Source: Ryuthela nishihirai | Taxonomy: Eukaryota > Arthropoda > Arachnida > Araneae > Heptathelidae | Reading direction: 5' to 3' | DNA length: 64,000 nt | Assembly: GCA_038380435.1 (NCBI GenBank) | Contig: JAWZYU010000025.1 | Location: 49,670,691 to 49,734,690 of the forward strand | Shown: piece after piece, positions 22,321 through 33,035 of the stretch | How the letters are laid out: every line of letters starts with the position of its first letter | Position numbering within the stretch: position 1 is the stretch's first letter | Notes under the pieces: model-generated | Databases searched by the model: none | What the model saw: the letters and a program-made list of their open reading frames with translations, nothing else | Told to the model about the DNA's origin: nothing | Position numbers and translations under genes: made by a program

Positions 22321-23169
22321 TGTATTTAGCATTTCAATTAATAGTGACTTAACAGGAATAATGCGTCGGAAAATAAACTCGACACTGACCCTGAAAGACA
22401 TTTACTTACCTCACATGATTTGCCGTACAGCCTTTTATTTCCTCTGCATTTACGACAGAAAATGCAAATATGCAGAACAGAGATATTAAATCATTCTAGT
22501 TGAATATATCACAATACGCAAGACAAGGCGAAAACATTAATAGGAAGCACAACAGTAAACAAAGTAAAAGAAAAAGAATCGATGTTAACTTTATCCTTGC
22601 TATTCGGAGACAGATGATGTTTGTTGCAGCTAGATTTAATACAAATGAAACAACGATTCGTTAGTTCAGAAGTCTAGCACACAGGCAAATAGAATGTTAG
22701 ATCACAGAGAGTAGATAATTGAATTTATTTTGTGATTCGTTTCTCTGTGTGTCTGCTGCACCGCCATTGCCTAAGTTGCAATCAAATATCTTCTTTCTAG
22801 TTGGCTCTATCAAGACGATTTTATTTCGCATTGCTTTACAGTTATTATACGAGAATCTGAATACGAAGGCTCATGGATATATCAGAGACTCGACTTCACT
22901 TCGAGTTAATATGTGCGAACAGCATGCAAGTAATTTAGCATAACGATTGGCAAATGTAGCAAACTGACAATTCCTTTGTGGGGAGTGTAACTACATCGAC
23001 GCTGAAAAGAAATTTTCCCTACTGAAATTGGCGCGTTTCTCAAACCTAAGTAATGAATTCCAGATTATATATTCTTTGCTACTGTTAAGTTTAAGTTTAA
23101 AAATTCTAGATTGGATTTAATATCGCTTCTGTCTTTGTAAATATAAACTATGTCCCCAAAAGTATTTTT
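22321..23169. other. AT-rich sequence, nothing recognised
   Basis: Short open frames only (up to 74 codons, near 22719-22943) without recognisable motifs. No repeat family is visible. Confidence 0.4.
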
Positions 23170-23181
23170 CATGTTATGTGG

Positions 23182-23549
23182 GGGGCGGGGGTGGCTCAGT
23201 CGGTAGCGCGCCAGGCTCGTAATCTGTAGTTCCCAGGTTCGAGTCCCAGCTGGGTCAGCGTTGAGATTTATCTCCGCAAAATTGGACACCGATGGGCTTG
23301 GAAAGGCCGCCGTCCGTCGGATGGGACGTTCAGCCGTGGCCCCGTGTGCGGGAGAGCCATACCCTGTGCACGTTAAAGAACACGCTGGATGGCCTTGACG
23401 GGAGGCTACCATCTGTCTTCCAACAGCTGTTCCAGTGGGTCCCCTCCCCCAACCTTCTCTGAGCCTTCGGGGTCCATGTGACATGGCTATTTAGATCATG
23501 GTGTGCAAAAACGTGCCGCTCAGAGGTAAAACAACCCAACATCCCAACC
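23182..23549 (+). mobile_element. SINE-A with small internal deletion, young
   Basis: Complete tRNA-like head (GTGGCTCAGTCGGTAGCGCG, GGTTCGAGTCCC) and tail. The CCCCGCCCTGCCCACGGTC block after CTCCGCAAAATT is deleted. A 12-bp target-site duplication, CATGTTATGTGG, lies at 23170-23181 and 23550-23561. Confidence 0.95.
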
Positions 23550-23561
23550 CATGTTATGTGG

Positions 23562-24098
23562 ATGGAAAGCCACATTTAAAGTTTCTTAACTTTCAAAATA
23601 ATCTTTTTACGGAAATAATAAATAAAGAAATAAAGAAAATTTTAAGAAATAATAAATTGAAGATCTCAGTGAAATTTGTCAAATTCTTGCCTTGGAATAA
23701 TGTTTGTTTAGTATTTGATATTTATGGAAGCTGGTGAATTTAATAACAGTATTGATAGTCAAAAGAACTTACCAGATGATTTAAATTAAAACATCACACC
23801 AATAACTGTGGTTTAGTGAATTAAATGCAATTTCAGATGTTTGTGCAATGAATCTTTCGGAATTCGACTCTTTTGCAGAACAGTGGCAGGGTGAGGTCAT
23901 AAAAGAGACTTCTGTTAAATATTCCATTTTAAACAACTTTTAAAATATTTAATAGATGGTTTCACCAAAGAAATTGTTGATAGTTACCTATAATTGTTTA
24001 TAGTTAAAACTAAATTGTTGATAGTTACCTAACCCGCGGTAGTTGCTCCCCCAAAGAGTTTATGCAGACCAATCAAATTCTAATCATTAAGTGTAAAG
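23562..24098. other. AT-rich sequence, nothing recognised
   Basis: No coding or repeat signal beyond A/T-rich low complexity. Confidence 0.4.
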
Positions 24099-24630
24099 AT
24101 GGCGACAGTCCCACAAAAAGCTCAGTATGTTTTATAGTGTGCAATATTTAAGTCAATAATTCCTGTTCAACGAGATTTTAAATTAAACTATTAGGTATGA
24201 TAGAATTACGATAAATGCATCAAGTTGTGGTATAATCAATTTAAAGATACTTGCAATGTCGAGAAACGTATATCTACGGGAAGGGAACGTCTCAAGGAAC
24301 CGTTCAGCTCGTTCGGGAGTCATTTTTATGCAATCTGAAGAAGACAACTGTCCATCCAAGTTTAGAGTTGGTCTTGCCTCGTTTCACTGTTCACAGAGTG
24401 CTTAGAAAGATTGCCGTCAATACCCAATTACGTGCCAAGCGTTCAGTATATCACTGAAACTGTCAGTCAAAGCCCGTTTCGAATTCGCTAAAATTATGTT
24501 TGAAAATATGGAAGAGGTCAGTTTCTTCAACTGCGCTGCATTTTGAGATTGAGCAACATTCCACATTTCAGGATAGGAGCAGGCACAGTTATTGAATTTG
24601 TGGTTCTAGTTTATCCAACGAATATCTAAA
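24099..24630 (+). pseudogene. Decayed transposase-like gene (N-terminal helix-turn-helix, DUF4817 type)
   Basis: ATG at 24099 opens MATVPQKAQ, the characteristic start of a transposon protein family common in arthropod genomes, whose N-terminal helix-turn-helix domain is annotated as DUF4817. A stop follows within about 15 codons. Further recognisable pieces lie in other frames: RESFLCNLKKTTVHPS and TVHRVLRKIAVNTQL (about 24311-24425), then KARFEFAKIMFENMEEVSF (about 24470-24526) and EATFHISG-like sequence near 24540-24575. Several frameshifts and stops make it non-functional. The family call rests on my recall of the motif order; a domain search of all three frames would settle it. Confidence 0.7.
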
Positions 24631-24663
24631 CCCTGAATGAGATGTCTCAAAAGTGTTTTCTAC

Positions 24664-25048
24664 GTTGGGTTGTTTTACCTCTGAGCGGCACTTTTTTGCA
24701 CACCATGGGTTAAATGGCCAGGTCACATGGACCCTGAAGGCTCAGAGAAGGTTGGGGGAGGGGACCCACTGGAACAGCTGTTGGGAGACAGATGGTAGCC
24801 TCCCGTCAAGGCCATCCAGCGTGTTCTTTAACGTGCACAGGGTATGGCTCTCCCGCACACGGGGCCACGGCTTAACGTCCCATGCGACGGACGGCGGCCT
24901 TTCCAAGCCCATCGGTGTCCCCTACTGACCGTGGGCAGGGCGGGAAATTTTTGCGGAGATAAATCTCAACGCTGACCCAGCTGGGACTCGAACCTGGGAA
25001 CTACAGATTGCGAGCCTGGCGCGCTACCGACTGAGCAACCTCTGCCCC
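24664..25048 (-). mobile_element. SINE-A, full length, young
   Basis: Complete copy with a 12-bp target-site duplication, AGTGTTTTCTAC, at 24652-24663 and 25049-25060. It is inserted just downstream of the decayed transposase. Confidence 0.95.
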
Positions 25049-25060
25049 AGTGTTTTCTAC

Positions 25061-25439
25061 AAACACAAAAGTTCTAGGTCCATTTTAATTTACAGAGAAA
25101 ACAATAAACTATGCTGGTTTTTTAATAAGTCAAAACATTACGTTCTTCCACAGCTTGAAGGATATCTTAATATTTTATTATGGGGACCACCCCCATTTTG
25201 GAAATATGCGACAAAATTTGGATGCCATCTTTTCGAATTGGTGGTTATGTAGGAAAGAAAACCAATATACTGGCTGGTCACCTCGTTATCATATTTTAGA
25301 CCTTTAGATTTTTTTTCTATAGGGTCACATAACGAATAAAGTGTGCTCAATGAAAATTACTTCGCTACAAGAGTTAAAAAGACAACTTTAGAAATGCTGC
25401 AGCTACAAGAACTCAAATGTCGGAGCGTACATGGTAAGG
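25061..25439. other. Unassigned AT-rich sequence
   Basis: No repeat family or gene recognised. Confidence 0.4.
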
Positions 25440-25533
25440 GCTGAGTTACAGGTTAAATGTGAGCTGAGTTACAGGTTGAATGTGAGCTGAGTTACAGGTT
25501 GAATGTGAGCTGAGTTACAGGTTGAATGTGTAT
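25440..25533 (+). repeat. 23-bp tandem repeat, four units
   Basis: GCTGAGTTACAGGTTGAATG recurs every 23 bp, four times. The first unit has TAAATG and the last is followed by a partial TATTGAATGTGTG. Confidence 0.93.
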
Positions 25534-25609
25534 TGAATGTGTGCGGATAGGTCAGTATTATAATGGGTAGGGATATCCAAATCTCTATTCTGAAGATAGG
25601 ACTGGTTAG

Positions 25610-25935
25610 TAATATACCAGTCTGATAATTTTGTGTTCTCAAGTTCGACTCCCCATTCTATCAACGTCGAGAATTTTTTCCCTACTCTTATTCTAATCCT
25701 GACGAGGAAGGAGAAACCAATGGCTTTGGAAAGGACGCCGTCTGTCGAATACGGTATTAAGCCGTGACCCGTGGTGCAGGACAGTCATAGTGCAGGGGTG
25801 GCGCAGTAAACGTCCCTGCCTTCGATCAGTGTGGGATACTAATGGTCTTGAAAAGACAACCGTCCGTTGGATGGAAGATTAAGCCGTGGCTCCGTGTGCG
25901 TGACAGCCATACACTGCGCACGATAAAAAAAAAAC
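25610..25935 (+). mobile_element. SINE-A, old, duplicated or two fragments
   Basis: AAGTTCGACTCCCCATTC and GGAAAGGACGCCGTCTGTCG, then a stretch with GATACTAATGGTCTTGAAAAG, CCGTCCGTTGGATGG and GCCGTGGCTCCGTGTGCG, show that the same SINE-A interval occurs twice in direct order (about 25710-25790 and 25835-25925). It ends in an A run after CGCACGATAAA. Confidence 0.7.
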
Positions 25936-26365
25936 AGCAAATGCTAAATGTTTTTGCTTCCATAACTTTTTAGATATTGAATAGTTGTTGAATATCAACT
26001 TAGTTAACTGCGAATTTGATCATTTACTTGATTTTTTTTTGTACATCGGAAAATATCATTTGAAAAGGCATCGAATTTGGTTTACTGCTGTAGGGACATC
26101 GAAGTGTCTAAACCCTTTTTTTTAAATACTGTCTGTATGCTTCCTAGTAGAAAAAACAAAGTGTTTTTAAAATATTTTTTCTCATCTTTTGTTTTTAAGA
26201 AGTTACTCATTTCTAAATGTCAATTGTTATCAATGAACATCTCGTCAAACAAGTTCAGGTTATGACAAAGAGAGGATAGTAATTTGACCGTGACTCCTGA
26301 CATTGCTGATTTGAAATTTTATTTTTCTTAATCCCCTAGTATTAGTCCTCTCCTAAACCTGCCAT
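25936..26365. other. AT-rich sequence, nothing recognised
   Basis: Poly-T and A/T-rich low complexity; no gene or repeat recognised. Confidence 0.4.
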
Positions 26366-26379
26366 ACATGAGAGATATG

Positions 26380-26641
26380 GGACACCGATGGGTTTGGAAA
26401 GGCCGCCGTCCGTCGGATGGAACGTTAAGCCGTGGCCCCCTGTGCGGGAGAGCCATACCCTGTGCACGTTAAAGAACACGCTGGATGGCCTTGACGGGAG
26501 GCTACCATCTGTCTCCCAACAGCTGTTCCAGTGGGTCCCCTCCCCCAACCTTCTCTGAGCCTTCGGGGTCCATGTGACCTGGCCATTTAGCCCATGGTGT
26601 GCAAAAAAGTCCCGCTCAGAGGTAAAACAACAACAACAACA
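26380..26641 (+). mobile_element. SINE-A, 5' truncated, (AAC)n tail
   Basis: Starts at GGACACCGATGGG, lacking the tRNA-like head, and ends in AAAACAACAACAACAACAA. A 14-bp target-site duplication, ACATGAGAGATATG, lies at 26366-26379 and 26642-26655. Confidence 0.95.
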
Positions 26642-26655
26642 ACATGAGAGATATG

Positions 26656-27119
26656 TCAGTAATTAGTTTGAAATCGTTACAGTTCGGTGGATGGACGTTA
26701 ATCTTGGTGCCTTTTCGCACTTCAGAGCATGCTCATCAGTTAGGAATCTCCTGATGATCAGTGAGTCTATGCTCATCATTGTAATCAACATCAGGCCCGA
26801 TCTTTAAATTTTGCGGCTCTTTCGATTTAAAAAATGTTTTCACATTTCACATAGCCTTTATGAAAATTCCCTATAAATTGTAGAATCTTAATAATTAAAT
26901 ATTTATTTTACATTTCTTTACACGTATAATCAGATCTTTCATTTAAATAGCAAATATGATAGTAACATCTTTGTTTTGTGTTATATATGAATTATTTTTT
27001 TTCGCTAGCAAAATCTTCTATAAAATCATATTACAGAATTGGTCATCACTTTCGATTCGGCTGCTCTATTCATCTATGAATAAGACCGACTCTAATCGTC
27101 ATACATTATAAAGAAAGGT
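26656..27119. other. AT-rich sequence; possible SINE-A trace
   Basis: CGGTGGATGGACGTTAATC near 26695 loosely resembles the CGTCGGATGGGACGTTAAG block of SINE-A, but the rest is unrecognisable. Confidence 0.3.
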
Positions 27120-27185
27120 AATCACTAGCTGCTATTAGGCAAACCCATTATTAGTTTTATTGGATAAACATCATCTGTTATCAAG

Positions 27186-27453
27186 GTTGGTTGGTGGTTG
27201 TTTTACCCCAGAGCGGCACATTTTTTGCACGCAATGGAATAAAAAGGCCAGGTCAGAAGGACCCGAGGGGGCTCAGAGAAGATTGGCGGAGGGAACCCAC
27301 TGGACACCTATTAGAAGACAGATGGTAGCCTTCCGTAAAGGCATCCAGCGTGTTCTTTAACGTGTACACGGAGCCACGGCTTTACGTCCCATCCGATGGA
27401 CAGCAGCATTTCCAAGTCCATCGGTATCCCCTACTGACCGAGAGCAGGGGGGG
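27186..27453 (-). mobile_element. SINE-A, old, split by an opposing SINE-A
   Basis: GGTGGTTGTTTTACCCCAGAGCGGC to CTACTGACCGAGAGCAGGGG. The remainder of the head side resumes at about 27774-27817 (TTTCAGAGATAAATCTCAACGC) after the inserted copy. Confidence 0.82.
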
Positions 27454-27753
27454 TCTCCGCAAAATTCCCCGCCCTGCCCACGGTCAGTAGGGGACACCGA
27501 TGGGCTTGGAATGGCCGCCGTCCGTCGGATGGGACGTTAAGCCGTGGCCCCGTGTGTGGGAGAGCCATACCCTGTGCACGTTAAACAACACGCTGGATGG
27601 CCTTGACGGGAGGCTACCATCTGTCTCCCAACAGCTCTTCCAGTGGGTCCCCTCCCCCAACCTTTTCTGAGCCTTCTGGGTCCATGTGACCTGGCCATTT
27701 AGCCCATGGTGTGCAAAAAAGTGCCGCTCAGAGGTAAAACAACCCAACCCAAC
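27454..27753 (+). mobile_element. SINE-A, 5' truncated, nested in inverted orientation
   Basis: From TCTCCGCAAAATTCCCCGCC to the AAAACAACCCAACCCAAC tail. GCAGGGGGGG at 27444-27453 and again from 27754 is the probable target-site duplication. The following G run has expanded. With the old copy it forms an inverted SINE pair. Confidence 0.9.
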
Positions 27754-27817
27754 GCAGGGGGGGGGGGGGGGGAGTAGGCTTTCAGAGATAAATCTCAACG
27801 CTAGCTCAGCTGCTGTT

Positions 27818-28246
27818 ATCAAGGAAGATCATCATTAGGTAAACCATAATTAGTTACTAGGAACAGGACCGAATCAGGATGTGGGGGAAATACAAGGAAA
27901 TGTTCCTCTCCTAGGATAATTTTCGGAGCGGGAACGGAGGCGAAAAAATTTAAACCACCAAAACTATATCTCATGTGGGTGGGTGATAATGGCTTCTAAT
28001 CCGTTCCTGTTCACTCTCCTACGCTCTATATTGTTCTCTATATTATATATATATCTACTACGCTCTATATAGATCCGAAGATGAGAAGACTATTAGGTAC
28101 TATCATCATAAGTTTTTAGGGAAAATCCTCACAAGCTTTTTTTAGTAGTAACATAAGTTATTAGAGAAGAAAACCGTTATCCAACCTATCTCAACTAGAA
28201 AGGTTTATCATAGGTTGTTAGAATAAATCATCACTAGAGCTTTGGT
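27818..28246. other. Diverged minisatellite and AT-rich spacer
   Basis: Scattered TTATTAGG-type units of the 27-bp minisatellite and a TATATATATAT run near 28044. No gene seen. Confidence 0.4.
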
Positions 28247-28536
28247 GGATTGGGTTGTTTTACCTCTGAGCGGCACTTTTTTGCACACCATGGGCTAAAT
28301 GGCCAGGTCACATGGGCCCCGAAGACTTAGAGAAGGTTGGGGGAGGGGACCCACTGGAACAGCTGTTGGGAGACAGATGGTAGCCTCCCGTCAAGGCCAT
28401 CCAGCGTGTTCTTTAACGTGCACAGGGTATGGCTCTCCTGTACATGGAGCCACGGCTTAACGTCCCATCCGAAGAACGGCGGCCTTTCAAAGCACATCGG
28501 TATCCCTTACCGTGGGCAGGGCGGGGAAATTTGCGG
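28247..28536 (-). mobile_element. SINE-A, 5' truncated
   Basis: Tail and body are present, and the tRNA-like head is missing beyond GGCGGGGAAATTTGCGG. A 13-bp target-site duplication with one mismatch, CTAGAG(C/G)TTTGGT, lies at 28234-28246 and 28537-28549. Confidence 0.94.
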
Positions 28537-28802
28537 CTAGAGGTTTGGTAATGACATCATTAATTATTATCTAAGATCAGCATTAATATTAGGGGAGAAT
28601 ACACTAGTTATTAGGAAAGGTAATCGTACTTGTCAGGAAAGATTATCACCAGCTATTAGGAAATGACATCATTGCTTATTAAGTAAGATCTTCACTAGAT
28701 ATTTAGTAATAACAATATTAATTATCAGGGAAAATTATTATCAGAAAATAAAAGCATTAGTTATTAGGTAGTATCATCTATCTTTTATTGGCGAGAGGAT
28801 TA

Positions 28803-28876
28803 ACGCTTCAAGCTCATAATTCGATAATATTCTGAAGTTCGAGTCCCAACAATATCAGCATTGAGATTTATTAATA
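28803..28876 (+). mobile_element. SINE-A head fragment, old
   Basis: CAAGCTCATAATTCGATAA, GAAGTTCGAGTCCCAAC and CAGCATTGAGATTTAT correspond to the anticodon arm, B box and start of body of SINE-A. The head retains CTCATAA in the anticodon loop, as in tRNA-Met. Confidence 0.65.
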
Positions 28877-28887
28877 TCTAAACGGTA

Positions 28888-29020
28888 CAGTCCCTCAAAA
28901 AAGTATCCGAACACTATGGTTGATTACAGAATTCAGAAAAAGTATCTGGCAACGATTTATTTTTAGAAATTAGTGATCTGGCAACCTTCGTGTCACGTGA
29001 CACGAAGGTTGCCAGATCAC
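28888..29020 (+). mobile_element. MITE-C, one end and palindrome (truncated)
   Basis: TA followed by CAGTCCCTCAAAAAAGTATC, the terminal repeat shared with the copies at 32.3, 40.9 and 44.5 kb. The sequence proceeds to a perfect 44-bp palindrome centred on CACGTG (28976-29019, arms GATCTGGCAACCTTCGTGTC and complement). The opposite terminal repeat is absent. Confidence 0.8.
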
Positions 29021-29039
29021 TGTCTGGAGGTCTCACAGT

Positions 29040-29078
29040 TTGGAGGGGCGGGGGGATCCCCCCCCCCGCCCCTCCAAC
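29040..29078. repeat. G/C-run palindrome
   Basis: Arms TTGGAGGGGCGGGGGG and its complement face each other with almost no spacer, directly beside the truncated MITE-C. Confidence 0.8.
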
Positions 29079-29924
29079 CTGCTCGAGCTCAGCAACAACG
29101 GAAACGTTTCGGACTCGAAAATTTGAGCCCGAACTCATTTGAAAAGTGTTTTTACCATGCAAAAAAAGTGATTTTCCCATGCCACGACGTTGCGTCGAAA
29201 TTCAATCCTTATCTACAATAGAATCTGATTTAGAATCTGAAAATTTTTTCAATCCTTTTTCATACGTAGCATATTGTTTTGAACTCTAATTCAACGCTTT
29301 TTAACCACTTCGTAACTTTCTAAGAACTTGATAAACCTATCCGAAATTTTTCCTACTTTTTCTTTCTTTTGTCCTCCACGTTGTGTTAAAAATTCAGGTG
29401 TCTGATATGATAAAATCCGAGTTTGGGTATAAAGCCACTATTAGCTTTCCACCTCATGAAGGTGGGGTGTCCAGGGGGCCTGTTGAATTTCAACGGGAAG
29501 TTTGTTGGGTTAAAACATTGCTAAATTACTATGTCCTTATCTAAAACATTACTCGATTTGTAAAACTAGGACCAATTTTTCTTCCCATTCGCTTTAGTTT
29601 GCTATTTGGAATTCGGAATTTTCAATGGGCTGTACAATACTTAAAAAATTTCCCCTACTGTAAAATCGGTCATATTTAAACACGTAAAACAGCAAGAACA
29701 AAGCATTTTCTTTTCCTTTCAGAGTCTGTAAATTTTGCTAAAAGGCGTTTTATTTAAACATGCAAATAAGGTTTTACTCCCTGCATTTCCAATGGTAATT
29801 ATATCATAATAACTAATAGCAGACATTCTGTGGCAGTCTACTTCACACTGAGATTTACCTCCCAACCTTAGAATGCGTTTGCAAAGTAAATGATTCACAT
29901 CTGGACAGCGGGACGATTGGTTGG
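29079..29924. other. AT-rich sequence, nothing recognised
   Basis: No repeat of this window and no sustained coding frame were identified. Confidence 0.4.
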
Positions 29925-30225
29925 AAAATTTTCAGAAGAAATACTCACTTGAAAATGATCATTTTCAAAAGAATGTGAGAAGTTTTTGGTAAAAGTATTT
30001 AAAAGTGGAAAGTTTTTAGCAGAAAACTCTTTGCCAAGTAGGAAATGATCAGAAAATACTCATTTGCAAGTGGACGTTTTCAGCAGGAAGATTTTTAATT
30101 TTTTTGGGGATTTTTAATGGGAAATACTGACTTCAAGTAAAGAATTTTTCAGTAGAACGACTCGCTTGAAACTGAGAAGATTTCAGTAGAAATATTCGCT
30201 TAAAAGTGAGAATACAGTTCAATGG
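29925..30225. repeat. Degenerate ~38-bp minisatellite
   Basis: Variants of TTTTCAGTAGAAATACTCGC followed by TTGAAAGTGAGAA recur about seven times with divergence and small indels. Confidence 0.6.
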
Positions 30226-30266
30226 ACACTTCAAGGAGCATCTCATGCTGTTTGATTTCTCTAACA

Positions 30267-30602
30267 GGGGGGTAGGTTCGAAAGTTCGATTCCCACAGGG
30301 TCAGCTTTGTGATTTTTCTGCGCTAAAGCTCTACACAGGGTCAGTAGGGAACAACGATGGGCTTGAAAAGGCCGCAGTCCGTCAGACGGGCGAAAACCGT
30401 GGTTCCTTGTGCGGGATAAACATATCCTGTGCATGCTGAAAAACACGCTGGATAGCCCTGACAGGTGGCAACAATCTGTCTCCTAACAGCCGTCCAGTGG
30501 GTCCCCTTCCCCAACCTTCTCTGAGCCTTTGGAGCCCTTGTGACCTGGTCATGTAGCCCATTTTGTGCAAATAAAGTTCCACTCATAGGTAAAACAACCA
30601 AC
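30267..30602 (+). mobile_element. SINE-A, old, nearly complete
   Basis: AAGTTCGATTCCCACAGGGTC (B box), CAGTAGGGAACAACGATGGG, AAAGGCCGCAGTCCGTCAG, AACACGCTGGATAGCC, CTCCTAACAGCCGTCCAGTG and AGGTAAAACAACCAACG follow SINE-A order on the plus strand. Confidence 0.87.
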
Positions 30603-30963
30603 GCGAAATCTTGAAAAGCAACACGAAAGAAAGATTTTTTGCTCGAAACTTCTGCGAATGGTTAGGGAGCTTTCTAACACTTAACCAGAAAACATATTTT
30701 CGGGGCGTGCTGTTCCGGGTGAGGTGGAATGATAGAAAAATAATGTTGATGAGAAAATTCGATATATCTGCAATAATTTTTATTTATTGTTTCTAAAGTA
30801 TTTAATACATGCAATACAATAATAAATTGGTTAAATACAGGCAAAGAAATTGTTTTCTTAAATTGCAACCTTGTAAATGTTTGCTCTCTTAGAAGTTCTA
30901 GACCATATTGCGGGTATTTAAAGAACAGAGAGCCATCAGCTGGGCAAAAAAACTCCTTAATTA
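30603..30963. other. Unassigned AT-rich sequence
   Basis: Short open frames on both strands, no recognisable domain. Confidence 0.4.
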
Positions 30964-30975
30964 GTCAGTTGTTTG

Positions 30976-31356
30976 GGTTGTTTTACCTCTGAGCGGCACT
31001 TTTTTGCACACCATGGGCTAAATGGCCAGGTCACATGGACCCCGAAGGTTCAGAGAAGGTTGGGGGAGGGGACCCACTGGAACAGCTGTTGGGAGACAGA
31101 TGGTAGCCTCCCGTCAAGGCCACCCAGCGTGTTCTTTAACGTGCACAGGGTATGGCTCTCCCGCACACGGGGCCACGGCTTAACGTCCCATCCGACGGAT
31201 GGCGGCCTTTCCAAGCCCATCGGTGTCCCCTACTGACCGTGGGCAGGACGGGGAATTTTTGCGGAGATAAATCTCAACGCTGACCCAGCTGGGACTCGAA
31301 CCTGGGAACTACAGATTACGAGCCTGGCGCGCTACCGACTGAGCCACCCCCGCCCC
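30976..31356 (-). mobile_element. SINE-A, full length, young
   Basis: Complete copy with a 12-bp target-site duplication with one mismatch, AGTCAGTT(G/A)TTT, at 30964-30975 and 31357-31368. Confidence 0.95.
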
Positions 31357-31463
31357 AGTCAGTTATTTACCACGGAGTAAATTGACATTGGAAATCAACA
31401 TATACAAATGTTTTGGGAGTGTACAAACAAGACAACATGAACAACAACATCTTATCAGGGACA

Positions 31464-32270
31464 CACGAGTGGTAATATTGGTAATATGTAGCTCTGCTGT
31501 AATTGCTAAAATGGAGCTGTTAATTAACTCGCTTCTGTTATCCGGTATCATACGAGTGGTTTGAGTGACAAATGGTGAGACTATGAGATTGCGTAGTTCA
31601 GGTTTAGAAAATTAGCATAGACCACAGGTCAACGATTTATCAATCACCTGTGAATCCACCTACAATCTATGACAACTGTTGAAGAATCAACAGCGCAGTC
31701 TGTACTCTCGAATGGGACGTTAAGCCGTGATCCCGTGTGAAAAAACCGCTGAATGGCCTTGACTGGAGTCTTCCATCTGATCCCTGCTAGTTTTTGTGAC
31801 CTGTATATTTATCCCAATGTGTGTAGAAACGTTCCACGCAGAGATAAATCATCCACCTACTCCGTGTCACGAGTGGTAATATTGGTAATATGTAGCTCTG
31901 CTGTAATTGCTAAAATGGAGCTGTTAATTAACTCGCTTCTGTTATCCGGTATCATACGAGTGATTTGAGTGACAAATGGTGAGACTATGAGATTGCGTAG
32001 TTCAGGTTTAGAAAATTAGCATAGACCACAGGTCAACGATTTATCAATCACCTGTGAATCCACCAACAATCTATGACAACTGTTGAAGAATCAACAGCGC
32101 AGTCTGTACTCTCGAATGGGACGTTAAGCCGTGATCCCGTGTGAAAATCCCGCTGAATGGCCTTGACTGGAGTCTTCCATCTGATCCCTGCTAGCTTTGT
32201 GACCTGTATATTTATCCCAATGTGTGTAGAAACGCTCCACGCAGAGATAAACCATCCACCTACTCCGTGC
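31464..32270 (+). repeat. 404-bp tandem duplication, two units
   Basis: 31464-31867 and 31868-32270 are near-identical, starting CACGAGTGGTAATATTGG and ending ATCCACCTACTCCGTG. Only a handful of differences are visible, for example CGAGTGGTTTG versus CGAGTGATTTG. Each unit contains a decayed SINE-A segment (GGGACGTTAAGCCGTGATCC to about GCAGAGATAAA; about 31712-31860 and 32116-32262). Confidence 0.95.
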
Positions 32271-32299
32271 CAAAAGCCTACGGTGATAATCAAACCGTA

Positions 32300-32428
32300 C
32301 AGTCGCTCAAAAAAGTATCCGAACACTATGGTTGATTACAGAATTCAGAAAAAATATCTGGCAACGATTTTTTTAGAAATTAGTGATCTGGCAACCTTCG
32401 TGTCACGTGATACTTCTTTGAGCGACTG
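32300..32428. mobile_element. MITE-C, short complete copy
   Basis: CAGTCGCTCAAAAAAGTATC at the left and GATACTTCTTTGAGCGACTG at the right form terminal inverted repeats flanked by TA on both sides, as in Tc1/mariner insertions. The interior keeps GATCTGGCAACCTTCGTGTC and ends just past CACGTGA, so one arm of the usual palindrome is deleted. It has no coding capacity. Confidence 0.92.
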
Positions 32429-32552
32429 TACAATGGAGGAAATGTTTACCGTATCTCATCAAAGGTTCACAGTTGTCTTATTGTATTTTTAGTTTCTCAT
32501 TAGCTTTAGAGTGTAGAATGTTTAGCACTGTGGATGTGCTATTTCTTTCCGT

Positions 32553-33035
32553 ATCATCATCATCATCATCCTCAAGCAGTCATGGGCTACGGAGGTCGAA
32601 CCAGACCGTGCAATTTAGTTCTCCAAGCAAGTGTATCCTGAGCTACATCTGCTGCATCTGGCCACTGCACACCAATTCTAACAAGGTCCTGTTTGACATT
32701 GTCTGCCCACCGCATCCTAGGTCTCCCCTTCTTTCTGAGGCCTTTAGGCACACTGTTCATAACCCTATTCGCCAATCTATAATTATTCATACGGGCAACA
32801 TGGCCAAACCAGCGGAGTCTCTCTCTGCACAATATGCTGCTTAAAGGAGGTTGCCAACTCCTTTGCCTAACCTCATCATTAGTTACAAAGTTGAACCACC
32901 TAATGCCCAAGATACTACGTAAGCATTTGGAATCAAAAGCATCTAGTTTCCTGTTATCTTGTTTATAAAGTGTCCAAGTTTCACTACCATAACTAACCCT
33001 AGAAAGAACCAAACTATTATACAGTCTAATTTTAA
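32553..33035 (-). mobile_element. LINE-L 3' end, C-terminal ORF2 fragment, copy 1
   Basis: The minus strand encodes the region after the reverse-transcriptase domain: LYNSLVLSRVSYGSETWTL, RSILGIRWF, RLRWFGHVARM, KGRPRMRWADN and a C terminus WRTKLHGLVRPP, with the stop at about 32587. A short 3' UTR ends in a (GAT)n tail. YGSETW and RWFGHV are typical of non-LTR retrotransposon ORF2 C termini. The superfamily (RTE, Jockey/CR1 or other) cannot be fixed without the RT domain. This copy is 5' truncated but still open. Confidence 0.87.

Larger units (their letters stand above)
27120..28790. repeat. Degenerate ~27-bp minisatellite, interrupted by SINE-A copies
   Basis: Variants of the block TCATCACTAGTTATTAGGAAA recur: near 27120-27180, 27825-27865, 28085-28240 and most densely 28550-28785. 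SINE-A copies at 27186-27817 and 28247-28536 split it. Units are too diverged to count exactly. Confidence 0.6.
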
